From assembly GCA_023433505.1 (NCBI GenBank), contig JAEZCO010000009.1, positions 1-64,000 on the forward strand: 64,000 nt of DNA, written 5' to 3'. Positions 8,264-16,832 of this stretch are shown in pieces. The notes beneath the pieces are model-generated. The model was not told where the DNA came from. It ran no database searches and was given only the letters and a program-made list of their open reading frames with translations. The DNA is from Bacillota bacterium. GTDB lineage: Bacteria; Bacillota; Clostridia; Acetivibrionales; DTU013. The position numbers were made by a program, and so were the translations under genes. Numbering within the stretch: the stretch's first letter is position 1; each line of letters begins with the position of its first letter.

Positions 8264-10126
8264 ATGGATCAACAAAATAAATGTATCACTCTCGCCAACG
8301 ATGCGTTGGAGGTGATATTGGACCCAATACATAATTCTATTTCCGTGAGAGACAGGCGGATAGGAAAAACGTGGGAACAACTGCCTTTTGGCAGACAAAT
8401 GAAGGCCGTTAGGGTTCAACAGTCCGGAAACTCCTTGATATTCAAGCTAAGCGGGCCGCCGGACATGGAGGTCACTCTGGAGCTGACGGACGGACCGGAG
8501 TTATTGTTTACGATTGATGCAGACCGCTGTGCTTCTTTTGAAAAAATCTACTTCCCTTCTGCATTTTTAACGCCCGACAGGGAGCATTACCTGCTTCAGA
8601 CCGACAGCCAGGGATTGCTGCTGCCTGTGCATGATACCTTCTACCCTCTGGAAGAGCAGCCTTTATTTTATTGCGGAGGCGGTCCGGGCATGGCCTGGAT
8701 GGGACTTGTTGACGGGCTTCTTGAATCAGGGTACATGGCCATTTTTGAAACACCCTTTGACGCGGCGGTCAAGCCTGGGCACGAGGAAGGCCTGATCACC
8801 TTTTCACCGGTCTGGCTGCCCTCCATGGGCGTTTTCGGATATCAAAGAAAAATTCGCTATGTATTCTTTGACAAGGGGGGCTATGTGGCCCAATGCAAGC
8901 GGTACAGGGAGTATATCTGGCCTGAGAACAAGGTGGCTTCACTGCGCGATAAGCAAAAAAGGTTTCCCGCCATTGAGAAGATTTTAGGCGCGGTCCATAT
9001 ATACGTCTGGGACAAGGCCCGGGAGACGGATTTTGCAAAAAATCTGAAAGAGGCAGGGATTGATAAGGCCCTTCTGCTTTGGGATCCCAACCATCTGCCC
9101 TATCCGGAAGAGGAGTATGATCGTTATCTGGGAAGGCTGGGGTATGCGGCCGGGGGCTATGATCTCTTTTCGGATACCCACCCCGATTCGGATGCCGTAA
9201 ACCTGGAGTTGGAGGAAATGCCATTGAAGAGAAATGTTTTTCCAGGTTTGTTTCAGTGGATTACGAGTAAAAAACAGGATGGGACCACCTACAGTAATGA
9301 GTTTGGCACCTATGTATGTCCTGAAGCGGTCAGGCCGGAAATCAGCCGGCGGATTGAGAAGGAACTGAGCATTTATCCTCATGAAACCTGCTTTATCGAT
9401 GTATACCAGGCAAACGGTATCTATGAATGTTATGATCAGGAGCATCCGCTCAGCCGAAAACAGTATACAGAAGCCATTATAAAAAACTACAGGCTTCTTG
9501 AAGACAGCTACAATCTGTTTATCGGCTCAGAATTTGGCGCTGACTTTGCCAATGCCCATTGCGTTTATGCCCATGGGATGATGACGCTTCAGCGGACCTG
9601 GTTTGGCTCCGAGGCAGACCAGGCGGGTACGGTTTATTATAAAGGCGACTGGAACGACAATCCGCGTCCCTCAATCATGCTCAGTACACGGACGGCTTCC
9701 GGCACCTACCTGAAGTACTCCGTCAATGAATATACCCGGGTACCGTTATACGAGCTGGTGTACCACGATGCGGTAGTGACCTCCTGGCGCTGGGAGGATT
9801 GCAACCACCACTGTCCGGAAATATGGTGGAAGAAGGACTTGTTCAACATACTATACGGCACTGCGCCGTTATGGTCCCTGGATCAAGAAATATGGGACAG
9901 ATTCAGGGTGACTTTTGCAGAAAGCTACAGGAGGATTTGCCCCTGGCTGCAGCAGATCTGCTATGACGAGCTGGTATCCCACCGTTTTGTCAGCAAAGAC
10001 CGAAAAATACAGGAAACCGTTTTTTCCTCGGGGAAAAGGGCGGTGGTGAATTTTGGCGATGAGCCTTACAGCTTTGAGGGACAGGTGATAGGATCCAGCG
10101 GCTTTATTATCATTAACCCGACATAA
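8264..10126 (+). CDS. Putative cytoplasmic glycoside hydrolase, DUF5696-like
   Basis: The product is 620 residues without a signal peptide. The N-terminal beta domain (ITLANDALEVILDP, SVRDRRIGKTWEQLP) resembles DUF5696-type proteins. It is followed by a putative (beta/alpha)8 region with acidic strand ends such as CFIDVYQANGIYE and LFIGSEFGADFANAH. This layout resembles GH101-like enzymes, but family and substrate are inferred. It is followed 36 bases on by the GH130 gene and then the GH39 gene, so it probably takes part in breaking down the imported oligosaccharide. The ribosome site (AGGCAGG) is weak. Confidence 0.55.
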   Translation: MDQQNKCITLANDALEVILDPIHNSISVRDRRIGKTWEQLPFGRQMKAVRVQQSGNSLIFKLSGPPDMEVTLELTDGPELLFTIDADRCASFEKIYFPSAFLTPDREHYLLQTDSQGLLLPVHDTFYPLEEQPLFYCGGGPGMAWMGLVDGLLESGYMAIFETPFDAAVKPGHEEGLITFSPVWLPSMGVFGYQRKIRYVFFDKGGYVAQCKRYREYIWPENKVASLRDKQKRFPAIEKILGAVHIYVWDKARETDFAKNLKEAGIDKALLLWDPNHLPYPEEEYDRYLGRLGYAAGGYDLFSDTHPDSDAVNLELEEMPLKRNVFPGLFQWITSKKQDGTTYSNEFGTYVCPEAVRPEISRRIEKELSIYPHETCFIDVYQANGIYECYDQEHPLSRKQYTEAIIKNYRLLEDSYNLFIGSEFGADFANAHCVYAHGMMTLQRTWFGSEADQAGTVYYKGDWNDNPRPSIMLSTRTASGTYLKYSVNEYTRVPLYELVYHDAVVTSWRWEDCNHHCPEIWWKKDLFNILYGTAPLWSLDQEIWDRFRVTFAESYRRICPWLQQICYDELVSHRFVSKDRKIQETVFSSGKRAVVNFGDEPYSFEGQVIGSSGFIIINPT

Positions 10127-10162
10127 GCGTTAACCGGACATATTGGAGGACAGATAAGCAAA

Positions 10163-11119
10163 ATGAATACGGATGCTACACGCATATTGAAAAGACATGA
10201 GTTGAATCCATTGCTGCATGTGAAAAACTACCCCGGAGTGGCACAGATTTACAATCCGGCGCCTGTACAGTTCGGCGACGAGACGGTTTTGCTGGTTTCT
10301 GTGGTTGAATTTGCGGCGACCAAAGGCTTTGGAAGGGATGTGGGGCAGACAAGGCTTGCCAGAAGCCGTGACGGCATCCATTTTACGCTGGAAACTGAAA
10401 ATTTCATTGATACGCAGACGGCCGGAATGCCCTGGGAGCTTTATCACCACTTTATCGACAACCGGATTACCAAAATTGAAGATACTTATTATATCATCAC
10501 GCCGGTTATGGTGAAGGGATTTGATTCGCCTGTAGGAATGCTTGGCAGGACCAAGGATTTTAAAACCTATGAAAGAATCGAGATCATCACCCAGCCCAAA
10601 AACCGGGGTGCTTCCCTGTTCCCGGAAAAGATCCGTGGAAAGTATTACAAGCTGGACCGGCCCGGAGGAGGAGACGGGGGGAATGGCGACATCTGGATCA
10701 GCGCTTCCCCGGACCTGATCCATTGGGGTGAGTTCAAACCGGTGCTTGCAGCAGGATACCGGTTCTGGAACGTGCAAAAAATAGGGCCTACGCCCCCCAT
10801 AAAAACGGAGAAGGGCTGGCTGGATATCATCCATGGCGTCTTTACGCCGGCGGGGGGCACCTATTACTATATCGGAGCAATATTGCTCGATCTGGATGAG
10901 CCCTGGAGGGTCATCGGAAAAACAAACAGCTATCTTCTCGGCCCTGAAATGGAGTACGAGAGGCATGGCAACTGTGACAATACCGTATTTCCGTGCGGAG
11001 CCATTGCAGACTATGAGAAGGACCAATTGCGCCTTTACTATGGAGCCTGCGACAACGATATCTGCCTTGCAACGGGAAGTCTCAGCGAAATCGTGGACGC
11101 CTGCATTCAAGGCTTATAG
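10163..11119 (+). CDS. Glycoside phosphorylase/hydrolase, GH130-like
   Basis: The product is 318 residues, a five-bladed beta-propeller by pattern. Recognisable GH130 features are YNPAPVQFGDE near the N terminus, the segment KIGPTPPIKTEKGWLDIIHG, the NTVFPCGAI motif and YYGACDNDICLATG near the end. GH130 enzymes act on beta-mannosides by phosphorolysis or hydrolysis. It has no signal peptide, so it acts in the cytoplasm on imported oligosaccharide. TTGGAGG lies upstream of the ATG at 10163. The neighbouring GH39-type gene starts 22 bases downstream. Confidence 0.78.
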   Translation: MNTDATRILKRHELNPLLHVKNYPGVAQIYNPAPVQFGDETVLLVSVVEFAATKGFGRDVGQTRLARSRDGIHFTLETENFIDTQTAGMPWELYHHFIDNRITKIEDTYYIITPVMVKGFDSPVGMLGRTKDFKTYERIEIITQPKNRGASLFPEKIRGKYYKLDRPGGGDGGNGDIWISASPDLIHWGEFKPVLAAGYRFWNVQKIGPTPPIKTEKGWLDIIHGVFTPAGGTYYYIGAILLDLDEPWRVIGKTNSYLLGPEMEYERHGNCDNTVFPCGAIADYEKDQLRLYYGACDNDICLATGSLSEIVDACIQGL

Positions 11120-11141
11120 GCTTTATAGAAAGGAGCACAGC

Positions 11142-12563
11142 ATGAAACAGAATTTTTCCAAAATGGATCGGACGACGGTTCAGATTGACTTATCAAAAAG
11201 ACAGGGCCCCTTTGAAGGCTGGAGGCACAGCTTGGGGCACGGCGCGGTCAACAGCGAGCCGCTGCCGGATAGCGTCGTCCGGGGGATAGGACGGCTAAAG
11301 CCGAGGCTGGTGCGTGTTTTCCTGCAGGAATACTTTACTGTCTATCCGGAACACGGAGTGTTTGACTGGTCCCGGCTTGACCCTTACATGGATGCCATAG
11401 CAAGCACCGGAGCGAAGGTGCTGGCCACCATCAACATCAAGCCTCCGGTTCTCTTCCCAAAGATCGATCAGACTATATGGAAGCCCAATAATGTGGAAGA
11501 ATGGCAGGAGGTGATTTTTCAGCTAGTGAGAAGGTACTCGGTGGAAAAACCTATTGTGACTCATTGGGAGCACGCTAATGAACCGGATATAGGTGAAACC
11601 GGAGGATGTCCGTATTTGATGTCCACAGCCCAAGACAACTATGCATTTTATCTGGATATGGTGGAGCCTGTTCTTAAGGCATTCCCGGAGGCCAGGGTCG
11701 GAGGTCCGGCGCTGTCCAACTATAAAAATCCCATATTTAAAGAGTTTGTTGAGCTATGTCATAAAAACAGGACTCCTTTGGATTTCGTATCCTGGCACTG
11801 CTATCACGACAGCACTGAGTTTATGAAAGAGCAGGTGGAGGCGGTCCGGCAGATTGTACAAATCTATGGACAGGAAAAACAGCCGGAGTTAATGCTGAAC
11901 GAAATGAATAAGGGCTTCGATTACTCCGGCGCGGGCTTTCCCAGCTATGATCTCATTTCTGTGGAGGAACAAGCTCTGCAATCCCGGCGCGCGGCATTTC
12001 TGACAGCTGCAATCCTGGATCTGGCGGATGCCGGCATCGGTTGGTCCCATTACTTCCTTATCTGGGACTGCTGCATGCATCCGGGGGAATTTTTATCCTT
12101 TTTTTCCGGCGAGGGAATCAGGAATGTTATGTACAGGCATTGGAACGAATGTCCGACCCGGTTCGGCCTGTTTTCCCAAAGCGGGGCGGTCAGGCCCCAA
12201 TACTTTGTGTACCGGATGCTTGGGGGAATGGAGGGCGAAAAGGTATCTGCCGCATGTGAAGACGGCGATGTAAAAGCTCAGGCTGTCTGTGAGGGTGGAA
12301 GGCTTTCTGTGATTGCCACCAATTACAGTACTGGGGAATCCAGAGAGCTGGTGGCTACCTTTCATTTTACGAACCTGAAGCCCGGAGTGAGAAAGCTGAA
12401 TGTCTACCGGCTTGACAATGACCGCCGCTGGGACCCGGAAAAGCTCGATTTGATCCCTGTGGATACAAGGTTGGTTGATGTGCTGCCCGAGTTTTCATAT
12501 CAGGTATATTGTCCGGCAGACAGTGTGGTAATGATGACACTGGAGGAAAAGGGCAAGGCTTAA
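11142..12563 (+). CDS. Glycoside hydrolase, GH39-like
   Basis: The product is 473 residues, a cytoplasmic (beta/alpha)8 clan-A-type enzyme. The acid/base Glu is in THWEHANEPD and the candidate nucleophile Glu in LMLNEMNKG. The WHCYHDS strand end also fits GH39 (beta-xylosidase or iduronidase type). A small C-terminal beta domain follows. The frame is open far upstream inside the GH130 gene, but the ATG at 11142 follows AAAGGAGC and the open stretch before it is out-of-frame overlap. It is the last gene of the cluster, before a strong terminator. The exact substrate is unknown. Confidence 0.72.
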   Translation: MKQNFSKMDRTTVQIDLSKRQGPFEGWRHSLGHGAVNSEPLPDSVVRGIGRLKPRLVRVFLQEYFTVYPEHGVFDWSRLDPYMDAIASTGAKVLATINIKPPVLFPKIDQTIWKPNNVEEWQEVIFQLVRRYSVEKPIVTHWEHANEPDIGETGGCPYLMSTAQDNYAFYLDMVEPVLKAFPEARVGGPALSNYKNPIFKEFVELCHKNRTPLDFVSWHCYHDSTEFMKEQVEAVRQIVQIYGQEKQPELMLNEMNKGFDYSGAGFPSYDLISVEEQALQSRRAAFLTAAILDLADAGIGWSHYFLIWDCCMHPGEFLSFFSGEGIRNVMYRHWNECPTRFGLFSQSGAVRPQYFVYRMLGGMEGEKVSAACEDGDVKAQAVCEGGRLSVIATNYSTGESRELVATFHFTNLKPGVRKLNVYRLDNDRRWDPEKLDLIPVDTRLVDVLPEFSYQVYCPADSVVMMTLEEKGKA

Positions 12564-12580
12564 CAGGATTTTAATCTCAA

Positions 12581-12630
12581 AGTATGAACCACAGGACGGC
12601 ATTGCCGAATGTGATTCATACTTTTTTTTT
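12581..12630 (+). terminator. Rho-independent terminator of the polysaccharide cluster
   Basis: AGTATGAA (12581-12588) pairs with TTCATACT (12615-12622) around a partly structured loop and is followed by nine T residues. Confidence 0.85.
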
Positions 12631-12642
12631 GTCCGAATATAT

Positions 12643-12821
12643 TTATAACGAGGCTCAAAGATGTCCCCCCGCCTCTACCGGGTGACGGGTACCGAATGGG
12701 TATTCAGGCGTGAGAATTTCTTTAGTCCGGGATGCATGGGCGGACAGTCTCGTTGAAACTCCGCTATTGCATGGAAGTTTGCTTACAAACGACAAATTTC
12801 CTTTGAATTAGGTCGTTATAA
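12643..12821 (+). ncRNA. Structured RNA element, copy A, upstream of spoIID
   Basis: This is one of three clear copies (see 49845 and 56479; a diverged fourth at 39891). It begins TTATAACGAGGC and ends TCGTTATAA, which can pair. AACGAGGCT also pairs with AGTCTCGTT inside the element. Conserved unpaired blocks are the CCTCTA loop, TACCGAATGGG, GTGAG, GTTGAAACTCCGCT and TTTGAATTAGG. A third stem GGAAGTTTG...AAATTTCC has different bases but the same pairing in each copy. Copy A has an extra GTCCG/CGGAC hairpin. It starts just after a terminator and ends 50 bases before spoIID. The function is unknown; a riboswitch-like leader or an independent RNA are both possible. Confidence 0.65.
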
Positions 12822-12871
12822 AATATCCTTTAAGAGATATTTTGTTATCGCTTGGTATTTTGGGAGGTCTG

Positions 12872-13885
12872 ATGAAAAAGCTGCTGTTTTACGCCGGGGT
12901 CATGCTGACTGTTGTAATCCTGCTTCCGCTTCTTATCGTAAAAGGCTGCGGTTACAAAGGGGAGGAACCGTCTGAGGTACCGGATGTGATAACCGGTGAA
13001 AAAATACTTGTGTACGATGCCTCAACCAAAAAAGTAAAGAATATGAGCCTGGAAGAATACATCATGGGCGTTGTGGCTGCCGAAATGCCTGCGGATTTTG
13101 ACCTTGAAGCGCTGAAGGCTCAGGCCGTCGCTGCCAGGACCTTTGCCTACGGAAGAAAGGTCCATGCTTTTGCGTCCAGCCCGGGTGTTCACGACAACGC
13201 AGATATATGTACCAATCCGGCACATTGCCAGGCCTGGAAAAGCAAGGAGGCTAAAATGAAGGAGTGGGGCGTCTTCAATGCCGCCAGGAACTGGAATAAA
13301 ATAGCCCAGGCCGTAAATGAGACAAAGGGCCTCATTGTTACTTATAACGGGAAGGTTATCAACGCCCTGTTTCACTCCAGCAGCGGCGGAAAAACGGAAA
13401 ACAGCGAAGATGTATGGGAAGGCGTTGAGGTGCCTTATCTGAGAAGTGTGGAAAGCAACGGAGAAGATGCCGCAAAAGACTTCAAAGCCGTTGTAACAAT
13501 AAAAATCAGTGAGTTCATTGATAAATTAAAAACGAAATATCCGGATACCAGGCTAAGCAGTAAGAATGTCTTAAGCAGCATAAAAGTATTGGAATATTCG
13601 GAGGGGGGAAGAGTAAAGACCCTCAAAGTAGGAGATAATACCATGAAGGGTACGGATTTAAGAACACTGCTGGGACTGCGCTCTACCAACTTCAAGATCG
13701 AAAAGTCAGGCGAGGATTCCGTCAAAATTACCACTTTAGGGTATGGGCACGGTGTGGGGATGAGTCAGTGGGGCGCCAATTATCTTGCAAAGAGAGGCGG
13801 AACCTTCGAGGAGATCCTCAGGTACTACTACACAGGTGTTCAAATTACGAGCATTAACGACTATATCCAGCCAATTTTGAACTAA
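12872..13885 (+). CDS. spoIID: Stage II sporulation protein D, peptidoglycan lytic transglycosylase
   Basis: The product is 337 residues with one N-terminal membrane anchor. The SpoIID/LytB domain shows LEEYIMGVVAAEMP, with the family's catalytic Glu, then LKAQAVAARTFA, and near the end GYGHGVGMSQWGANYLA. In the mother cell, SpoIID with SpoIIM and SpoIIP degrades septal peptidoglycan so the mother cell can engulf the forespore. The start is the ATG at 12872 after GGGAGG; the upstream TTG at 12842 has no ribosome site. spoIIQ follows, the conserved Firmicute order. Confidence 0.93.
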   Translation: MKKLLFYAGVMLTVVILLPLLIVKGCGYKGEEPSEVPDVITGEKILVYDASTKKVKNMSLEEYIMGVVAAEMPADFDLEALKAQAVAARTFAYGRKVHAFASSPGVHDNADICTNPAHCQAWKSKEAKMKEWGVFNAARNWNKIAQAVNETKGLIVTYNGKVINALFHSSSGGKTENSEDVWEGVEVPYLRSVESNGEDAAKDFKAVVTIKISEFIDKLKTKYPDTRLSSKNVLSSIKVLEYSEGGRVKTLKVGDNTMKGTDLRTLLGLRSTNFKIEKSGEDSVKITTLGYGHGVGMSQWGANYLAKRGGTFEEILRYYYTGVQITSINDYIQPILN

Positions 13886-13902
13886 AATTTTTCACCCCAT
13901 AT

Positions 13903-13930
13903 GTATATTGTTGCCATATGCGGAAACAAT
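13903..13930 (+). promoter_or_regulatory. Sigma-F-like promoter of spoIIQ
   Basis: GTATA, 14 bases, then GGAAACAAT, fitting GGnnAnAnT. It lies 20 bases before the GTG start of spoIIQ, a known sigma-F gene in Bacillus. The yyaC gene at 59290 has the same layout and spacing. Confidence 0.5.
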
Positions 13931-13950
13931 ACTATATGGAGGTGGAATTT

Positions 13951-14808
13951 GTGAATATGAAAAAACTGTTTCCGGAAGAAAAGGGACAAAAGAAAAAAAT
14001 CATGGATTTACTGGACAAAAAGGGATTTTATATTGTCTTGTTGCTTTGCATTGCGATAGTAGGCGGAACTGCAGTATATGTAACCACTCGGAACGCTACT
14101 TCGGATTTGAACAATTATGATGCTCAAAATATCATACCGGAGGATATGGGTGATGATTCGGCAGCAGATGCAGGTGCAAGCTTGAATGCCCAGGAGCCCA
14201 TTGGCAGTGCTGCTGTGATACCGGACCAAAAGCTGGCTTCAAATGAAACGGCAAAGGCAACGACGCCGCCGGAGAAGACAGCCAAGCCCAAGGCGACACC
14301 AAAGCCAAGTACAGGGACCAGCAGCATCCAGACCACAAAGAATAGCGGTACGGCAGCAAAAACAACCAGTGGAACTGTGGACAAGAGCTTGATTATGCCG
14401 GTTTTTGGAGATGTAACCTTTGAATTTGCCAAGGACAAGCTGGTATATTCAAAAACCCTGGAAGAATGGCGTACCCACGATGGAGTGGATATCGCGGCGG
14501 ATAGAGGGACACCGGTAAAAGCAGCGGCAGACGGTGTAGTCAGTGAAATCAAAAACGACCCCCGCTATGGCGTGGTGGTCATCATTGACCATAAGGATGG
14601 GATAAAAACGGTTTATTCCAACCTGGCGTCAGATGACATGGTTACTTCAAACCAGAAGGTCAAGCAGGGAGATATCATCGGCAGCGTGGGTGATACGGCA
14701 ATTTTTGAGTCGGCAGAGCAGTCGCATCTGCACTTTGAAGTGCTTGTGGACAACGAGTCTGTAGATCCCGTTGCATATTTGCCCAAGGATCAGGAACAAA
14801 AGAAGTAA
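13951..14808 (+). CDS. spoIIQ: SpoIIQ-type M23 peptidase
   Basis: The product is 285 residues with a short cytoplasmic N terminus, one membrane helix (about residues 25-46), a Thr/Ala/Pro/Lys-rich linker and a C-terminal LytM/M23 domain. The zinc ligands appear intact: HDGVD (HxxxD) and HLHFEV (HxH). In clostridia SpoIIQ pairs with SpoIIIAH across the forespore membranes, and an intact zinc site suggests active endopeptidase. The GTG at 13951 follows GGAGGTGG by five bases; the earlier ATG at 13918 lies inside the predicted promoter. Immediate linkage to spoIID supports the name. Confidence 0.87.
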   Translation: MNMKKLFPEEKGQKKKIMDLLDKKGFYIVLLLCIAIVGGTAVYVTTRNATSDLNNYDAQNIIPEDMGDDSAADAGASLNAQEPIGSAAVIPDQKLASNETAKATTPPEKTAKPKATPKPSTGTSSIQTTKNSGTAAKTTSGTVDKSLIMPVFGDVTFEFAKDKLVYSKTLEEWRTHDGVDIAADRGTPVKAAADGVVSEIKNDPRYGVVVIIDHKDGIKTVYSNLASDDMVTSNQKVKQGDIIGSVGDTAIFESAEQSHLHFEVLVDNESVDPVAYLPKDQEQKK

Positions 14809-14844
14809 GCAATAAAAGTAAATAAGAATAAGATTGGTATAAAA

Positions 14845-14880
14845 GAAAAGTGACAGCAAGAATACTGCTGTCACTTTTCC
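14845..14880. terminator. Bidirectional terminator between spoIIQ and the repressor gene
   Basis: GAAAAGTGACAGCA and TGCTGTCACTTTTC form a perfect 14-bp stem with a 7-base loop. The flanks are T/A-rich on both strands, so it can serve the two convergent genes. Confidence 0.8.
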
Positions 14881-14883
14881 TTA

Positions 14884-15555
14884 TTATAAGCTGATAATTA
14901 CTTTCATGACCTTTCCAAGGACTCGAACCTCGCTTTTGGTAATATCGAAAAATTTCGGATAGTGCTCCTTGTTTGAGCTATCCGGCATTAATGTAATCAT
15001 GGAGTCGGTTTTAAAGAATTTCTTTATGGTGGCATTTTCCCCGTTGACAAGTACTACTGCAATTTCCCCGTTTTCGACTTCCTCCTGGCTTCTTACAAGG
15101 ACAATATCCCCGTCATGTATACGGGAATTGTTCATGGAATCGCCAATCACCTTTAGTCCAAAATACCTGTCGCTTTTAACAATATCAAAAGGAAGGTACT
15201 CATAGCCAATCACATTCTGATAGGCCATGATAGGTTCGCCTGCTTGAATTACTCCCAAGATCGGGATGGTAACCAAGGGAGGATCCGATTCTTTTGCTGC
15301 CTCAAATATAGAACTGTCTTCGCCTGCTTCGTCCTCTTCCGTCAAATATACGAGAGGCACATCGCAAGCTTCCGCAATTGCCTTTAAAACAATAAATGTA
15401 GGATATGTCCTGCCCGATTCAATATCTCCTATGTAGCTGCGCGAAACATTTATTTTTTCCGCAAGGGAATGTTGCGTAAACTTAACATTATTTTCCTGTG
15501 AAAACTTTCTGCGGGCGAGTTTGATTCTCAGCCCCAAATCTTTTTTATCCACCAT
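14884..15555 (-). CDS. XRE/S24 self-cleaving repressor, phage CI/LexA type
   Basis: The product is 223 residues. An N-terminal XRE helix-turn-helix (QHSLAEKINVSRSYIGDIES) is followed by an S24 peptidase domain. The cleavage-site Ala-Gly is in VIQAGEP, the catalytic Ser in VIGDSMNNSRI and the Lys in ATIKKFF. Such proteins dimerise on operators and cut themselves when RecA is activated. The start is the ATG at 15555 after GAGGTG; an upstream in-frame start at 15591 lies in the promoter. It opens the accessory island and probably controls it or itself through the GACGT sites upstream. It may be a phage remnant. Confidence 0.85.
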   Translation of the reverse strand: MVDKKDLGLRIKLARRKFSQENNVKFTQHSLAEKINVSRSYIGDIESGRTYPTFIVLKAIAEACDVPLVYLTEEDEAGEDSSIFEAAKESDPPLVTIPILGVIQAGEPIMAYQNVIGYEYLPFDIVKSDRYFGLKVIGDSMNNSRIHDGDIVLVRSQEEVENGEIAVVLVNGENATIKKFFKTDSMITLMPDSSNKEHYPKFFDITKSEVRVLGKVMKVIISL

Positions 15556-15570
15556 AAACACCTCGTATCT

Positions 15571-15599
15571 ATTATACGGAATGCACGTCAAAACGTCAA
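15571..15599 (-). promoter_or_regulatory. Repressor promoter with overlapping operator half-sites
   Basis: On the minus strand TTGACG (15599-15594), 17 bases, TATAAT (15576-15571). The plus strand carries ACGTCA twice (15585-15590 and 15593-15598), one copy overlapping the -35 box. This suggests autorepression. Confidence 0.6.
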
Positions 15600-15655
15600 A
15601 TAATTATTTAAAATAATTTGAAATCAGAAGAATATGAAAAGCAGTTAGTCTAAAT

Positions 15656-15670
15656 GACGTAATTTACGTC
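15656..15670. promoter_or_regulatory. GACGT palindrome, candidate operator
   Basis: GACGTAA-T-TTACGTC is a perfect 7-1-7 palindrome sharing the ACGTC core found twice in the repressor promoter. It is probably an operator of the S24 repressor for rightward transcription. The rest of the 15556-15919 intergenic stretch is AT-rich with no gene seen. Confidence 0.55.
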
Positions 15671-15919
15671 TTTTATCATTTGAATTATGTTCGGTAATGA
15701 AGTATATTTATTCTAGCCCTTTATCTTTATAAAATGTTAAATAATAGAATGAAAAGTACATCGATACACCGAAGTAAAAATATGGGCAATGAGCGGACGA
15801 CATCTGGATAGTTTAATTAAAACTAAAATGTAAGGTTTTGTACCTTTCCGGAACATTATCGCCAGTTCATTTTATTCATTGAGAAATGCTAGGACATAGG
15901 ATTATAGGAGGTTTCTTAA

Positions 15920-16432
15920 ATGGTTGGATTACAAAGAACAGAAGATATTCTTAAAAAGTACAAATACAACAAAGTACGGCTTAAGTTTCTGGAGCATCAG
16001 CTGCAGCGTATGGTTCCCGAGACGCATGACGACTACATTATTAGCAAAGCGTATAGGACCGGACCGCCGGAGGATGCACCGGTATTTATTATGGAAAACA
16101 ACGATGAGGCCGCCAGACTTAACAAGGTTGAAGAGACAGCCTGCGAGTACAGGACCAAATGCCATACAAATTACTTACAGGCAAAAGCAGAAACCCAAGC
16201 TGAATTTAACCAGTTGAATTATCTGGTTTCCATTGTAGAAGACGGACTGCATTTACTTGAAAGTATTAATTTGAAGTACAAGGTGATAATTGAAAAGCAC
16301 TACATAAACAGTGTCAGAATGGAGGACATTGCCGATAATATGCATATCAGCCGGAGCAGATGCTATGAGCTTTGCAAGGAGGCGGTAATATGGATGGCGA
16401 AAGTGGTCTACGGGGAAAATACGGCAGTATAA
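15920..16432 (+). CDS. Phage-type HTH regulator, ArpU/RinA or sigma-like
   Basis: The product is 170 residues: a predicted coiled/helical N terminus (LKKYKYNKVRLKFLEHQLQR) and a C-terminal sigma-region-4-like helix-turn-helix (VIIEKHYINSVRMEDIADNM, then HISRSRCYELCKEAVIWMAK). Proteins of this size and layout drive late or packaging operons in Gram-positive prophages. No phage structural genes follow, so this is probably a domesticated or leftover regulator. AGGAGG precedes the ATG. Confidence 0.6.
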   Translation: MVGLQRTEDILKKYKYNKVRLKFLEHQLQRMVPETHDDYIISKAYRTGPPEDAPVFIMENNDEAARLNKVEETACEYRTKCHTNYLQAKAETQAEFNQLNYLVSIVEDGLHLLESINLKYKVIIEKHYINSVRMEDIADNMHISRSRCYELCKEAVIWMAKVVYGENTAV

Positions 16433-16525
16433 AATCCGGAAAATAGCTGTACGAACCCAGGACGACAAGCGTAGAAAGTGGTGCTATGATTTAAAATAGA
16501 AAAATCAGTAATACAGCGAAGGATA

Positions 16526-16561
16526 CCTGCAGGAGTAATTTCTACTGCGGGTGTTTTTTTT
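16526..16561 (+). terminator. Rho-independent terminator
   Basis: ACCTGCAGGAG pairs (two wobbles) with CTACTGCGGGT, followed by a T run at 16555-16561. It terminates the ArpU-like gene just before the next ribosome site. Confidence 0.75.
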
Positions 16562-16581
16562 CTTGGAGGAGGTCTTTATTA

Positions 16582-16832
16582 ATGAGCAGAGAAATTACCA
16601 CAACTCAACAGGCTATTTATAGGAATGCTGAGGGGCAAAGCCAGCGTAAAACCGTTTTTAAGCAAATGAATTACCGGACACAGTGGATGATCTTCAATTG
16701 CTTCTTCAGGCAGAAGGTGACTCAATTGAAATGCATGAGCAAGAGCGCCTTGAAAAGTATATCAGGGAAGGGAGGACAAAAAAGTGTTTGCAAACAATGA
16801 ACTGTTATTTGAGCAATGTCGTAAACTACTAA
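16582..16832 (+). pseudogene. Small unknown gene with probable frameshift
   Basis: An ATG at 16582 after TGGAGGAGG starts MSREITTTQQAIYRNAEG and reads plausibly to about position 16662. After that the annotated frame becomes unnatural, whereas a neighbouring frame opens with NELPDTVDDLQLLLQAEGD and EMHEQERLEKYIREG and stops at 16832, overlapping the next gene's start as translationally coupled genes do. One missing base near 16662 would join the two. I do not recognise the family; the acidic helical second half could be a partner of the sigma-like gene that follows. Confidence 0.4.

Noticed and set aside
10130..11110. 326-codon minus-strand open frame opposite the GH130 gene
   Set aside because: The plus strand carries clear GH130 motifs; the reverse frame is a shadow with atypical composition.
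12643..12821. RNA element copies as a MITE-type transposable repeat with TTATAACGA ends
   Set aside because: The copies are highly diverged except in ordered blocks and paired bases, lack obvious target duplications and all face the same way; an RNA fits better, though a very old repeat is not excluded.
12643..12821. Known riboswitch classes (c-di-AMP ydaO, c-di-GMP, SAM, cobalamin, THF) for the RNA element
   Set aside because: None of their conserved cores as I remember them can be aligned. A database covariance search would be decisive.
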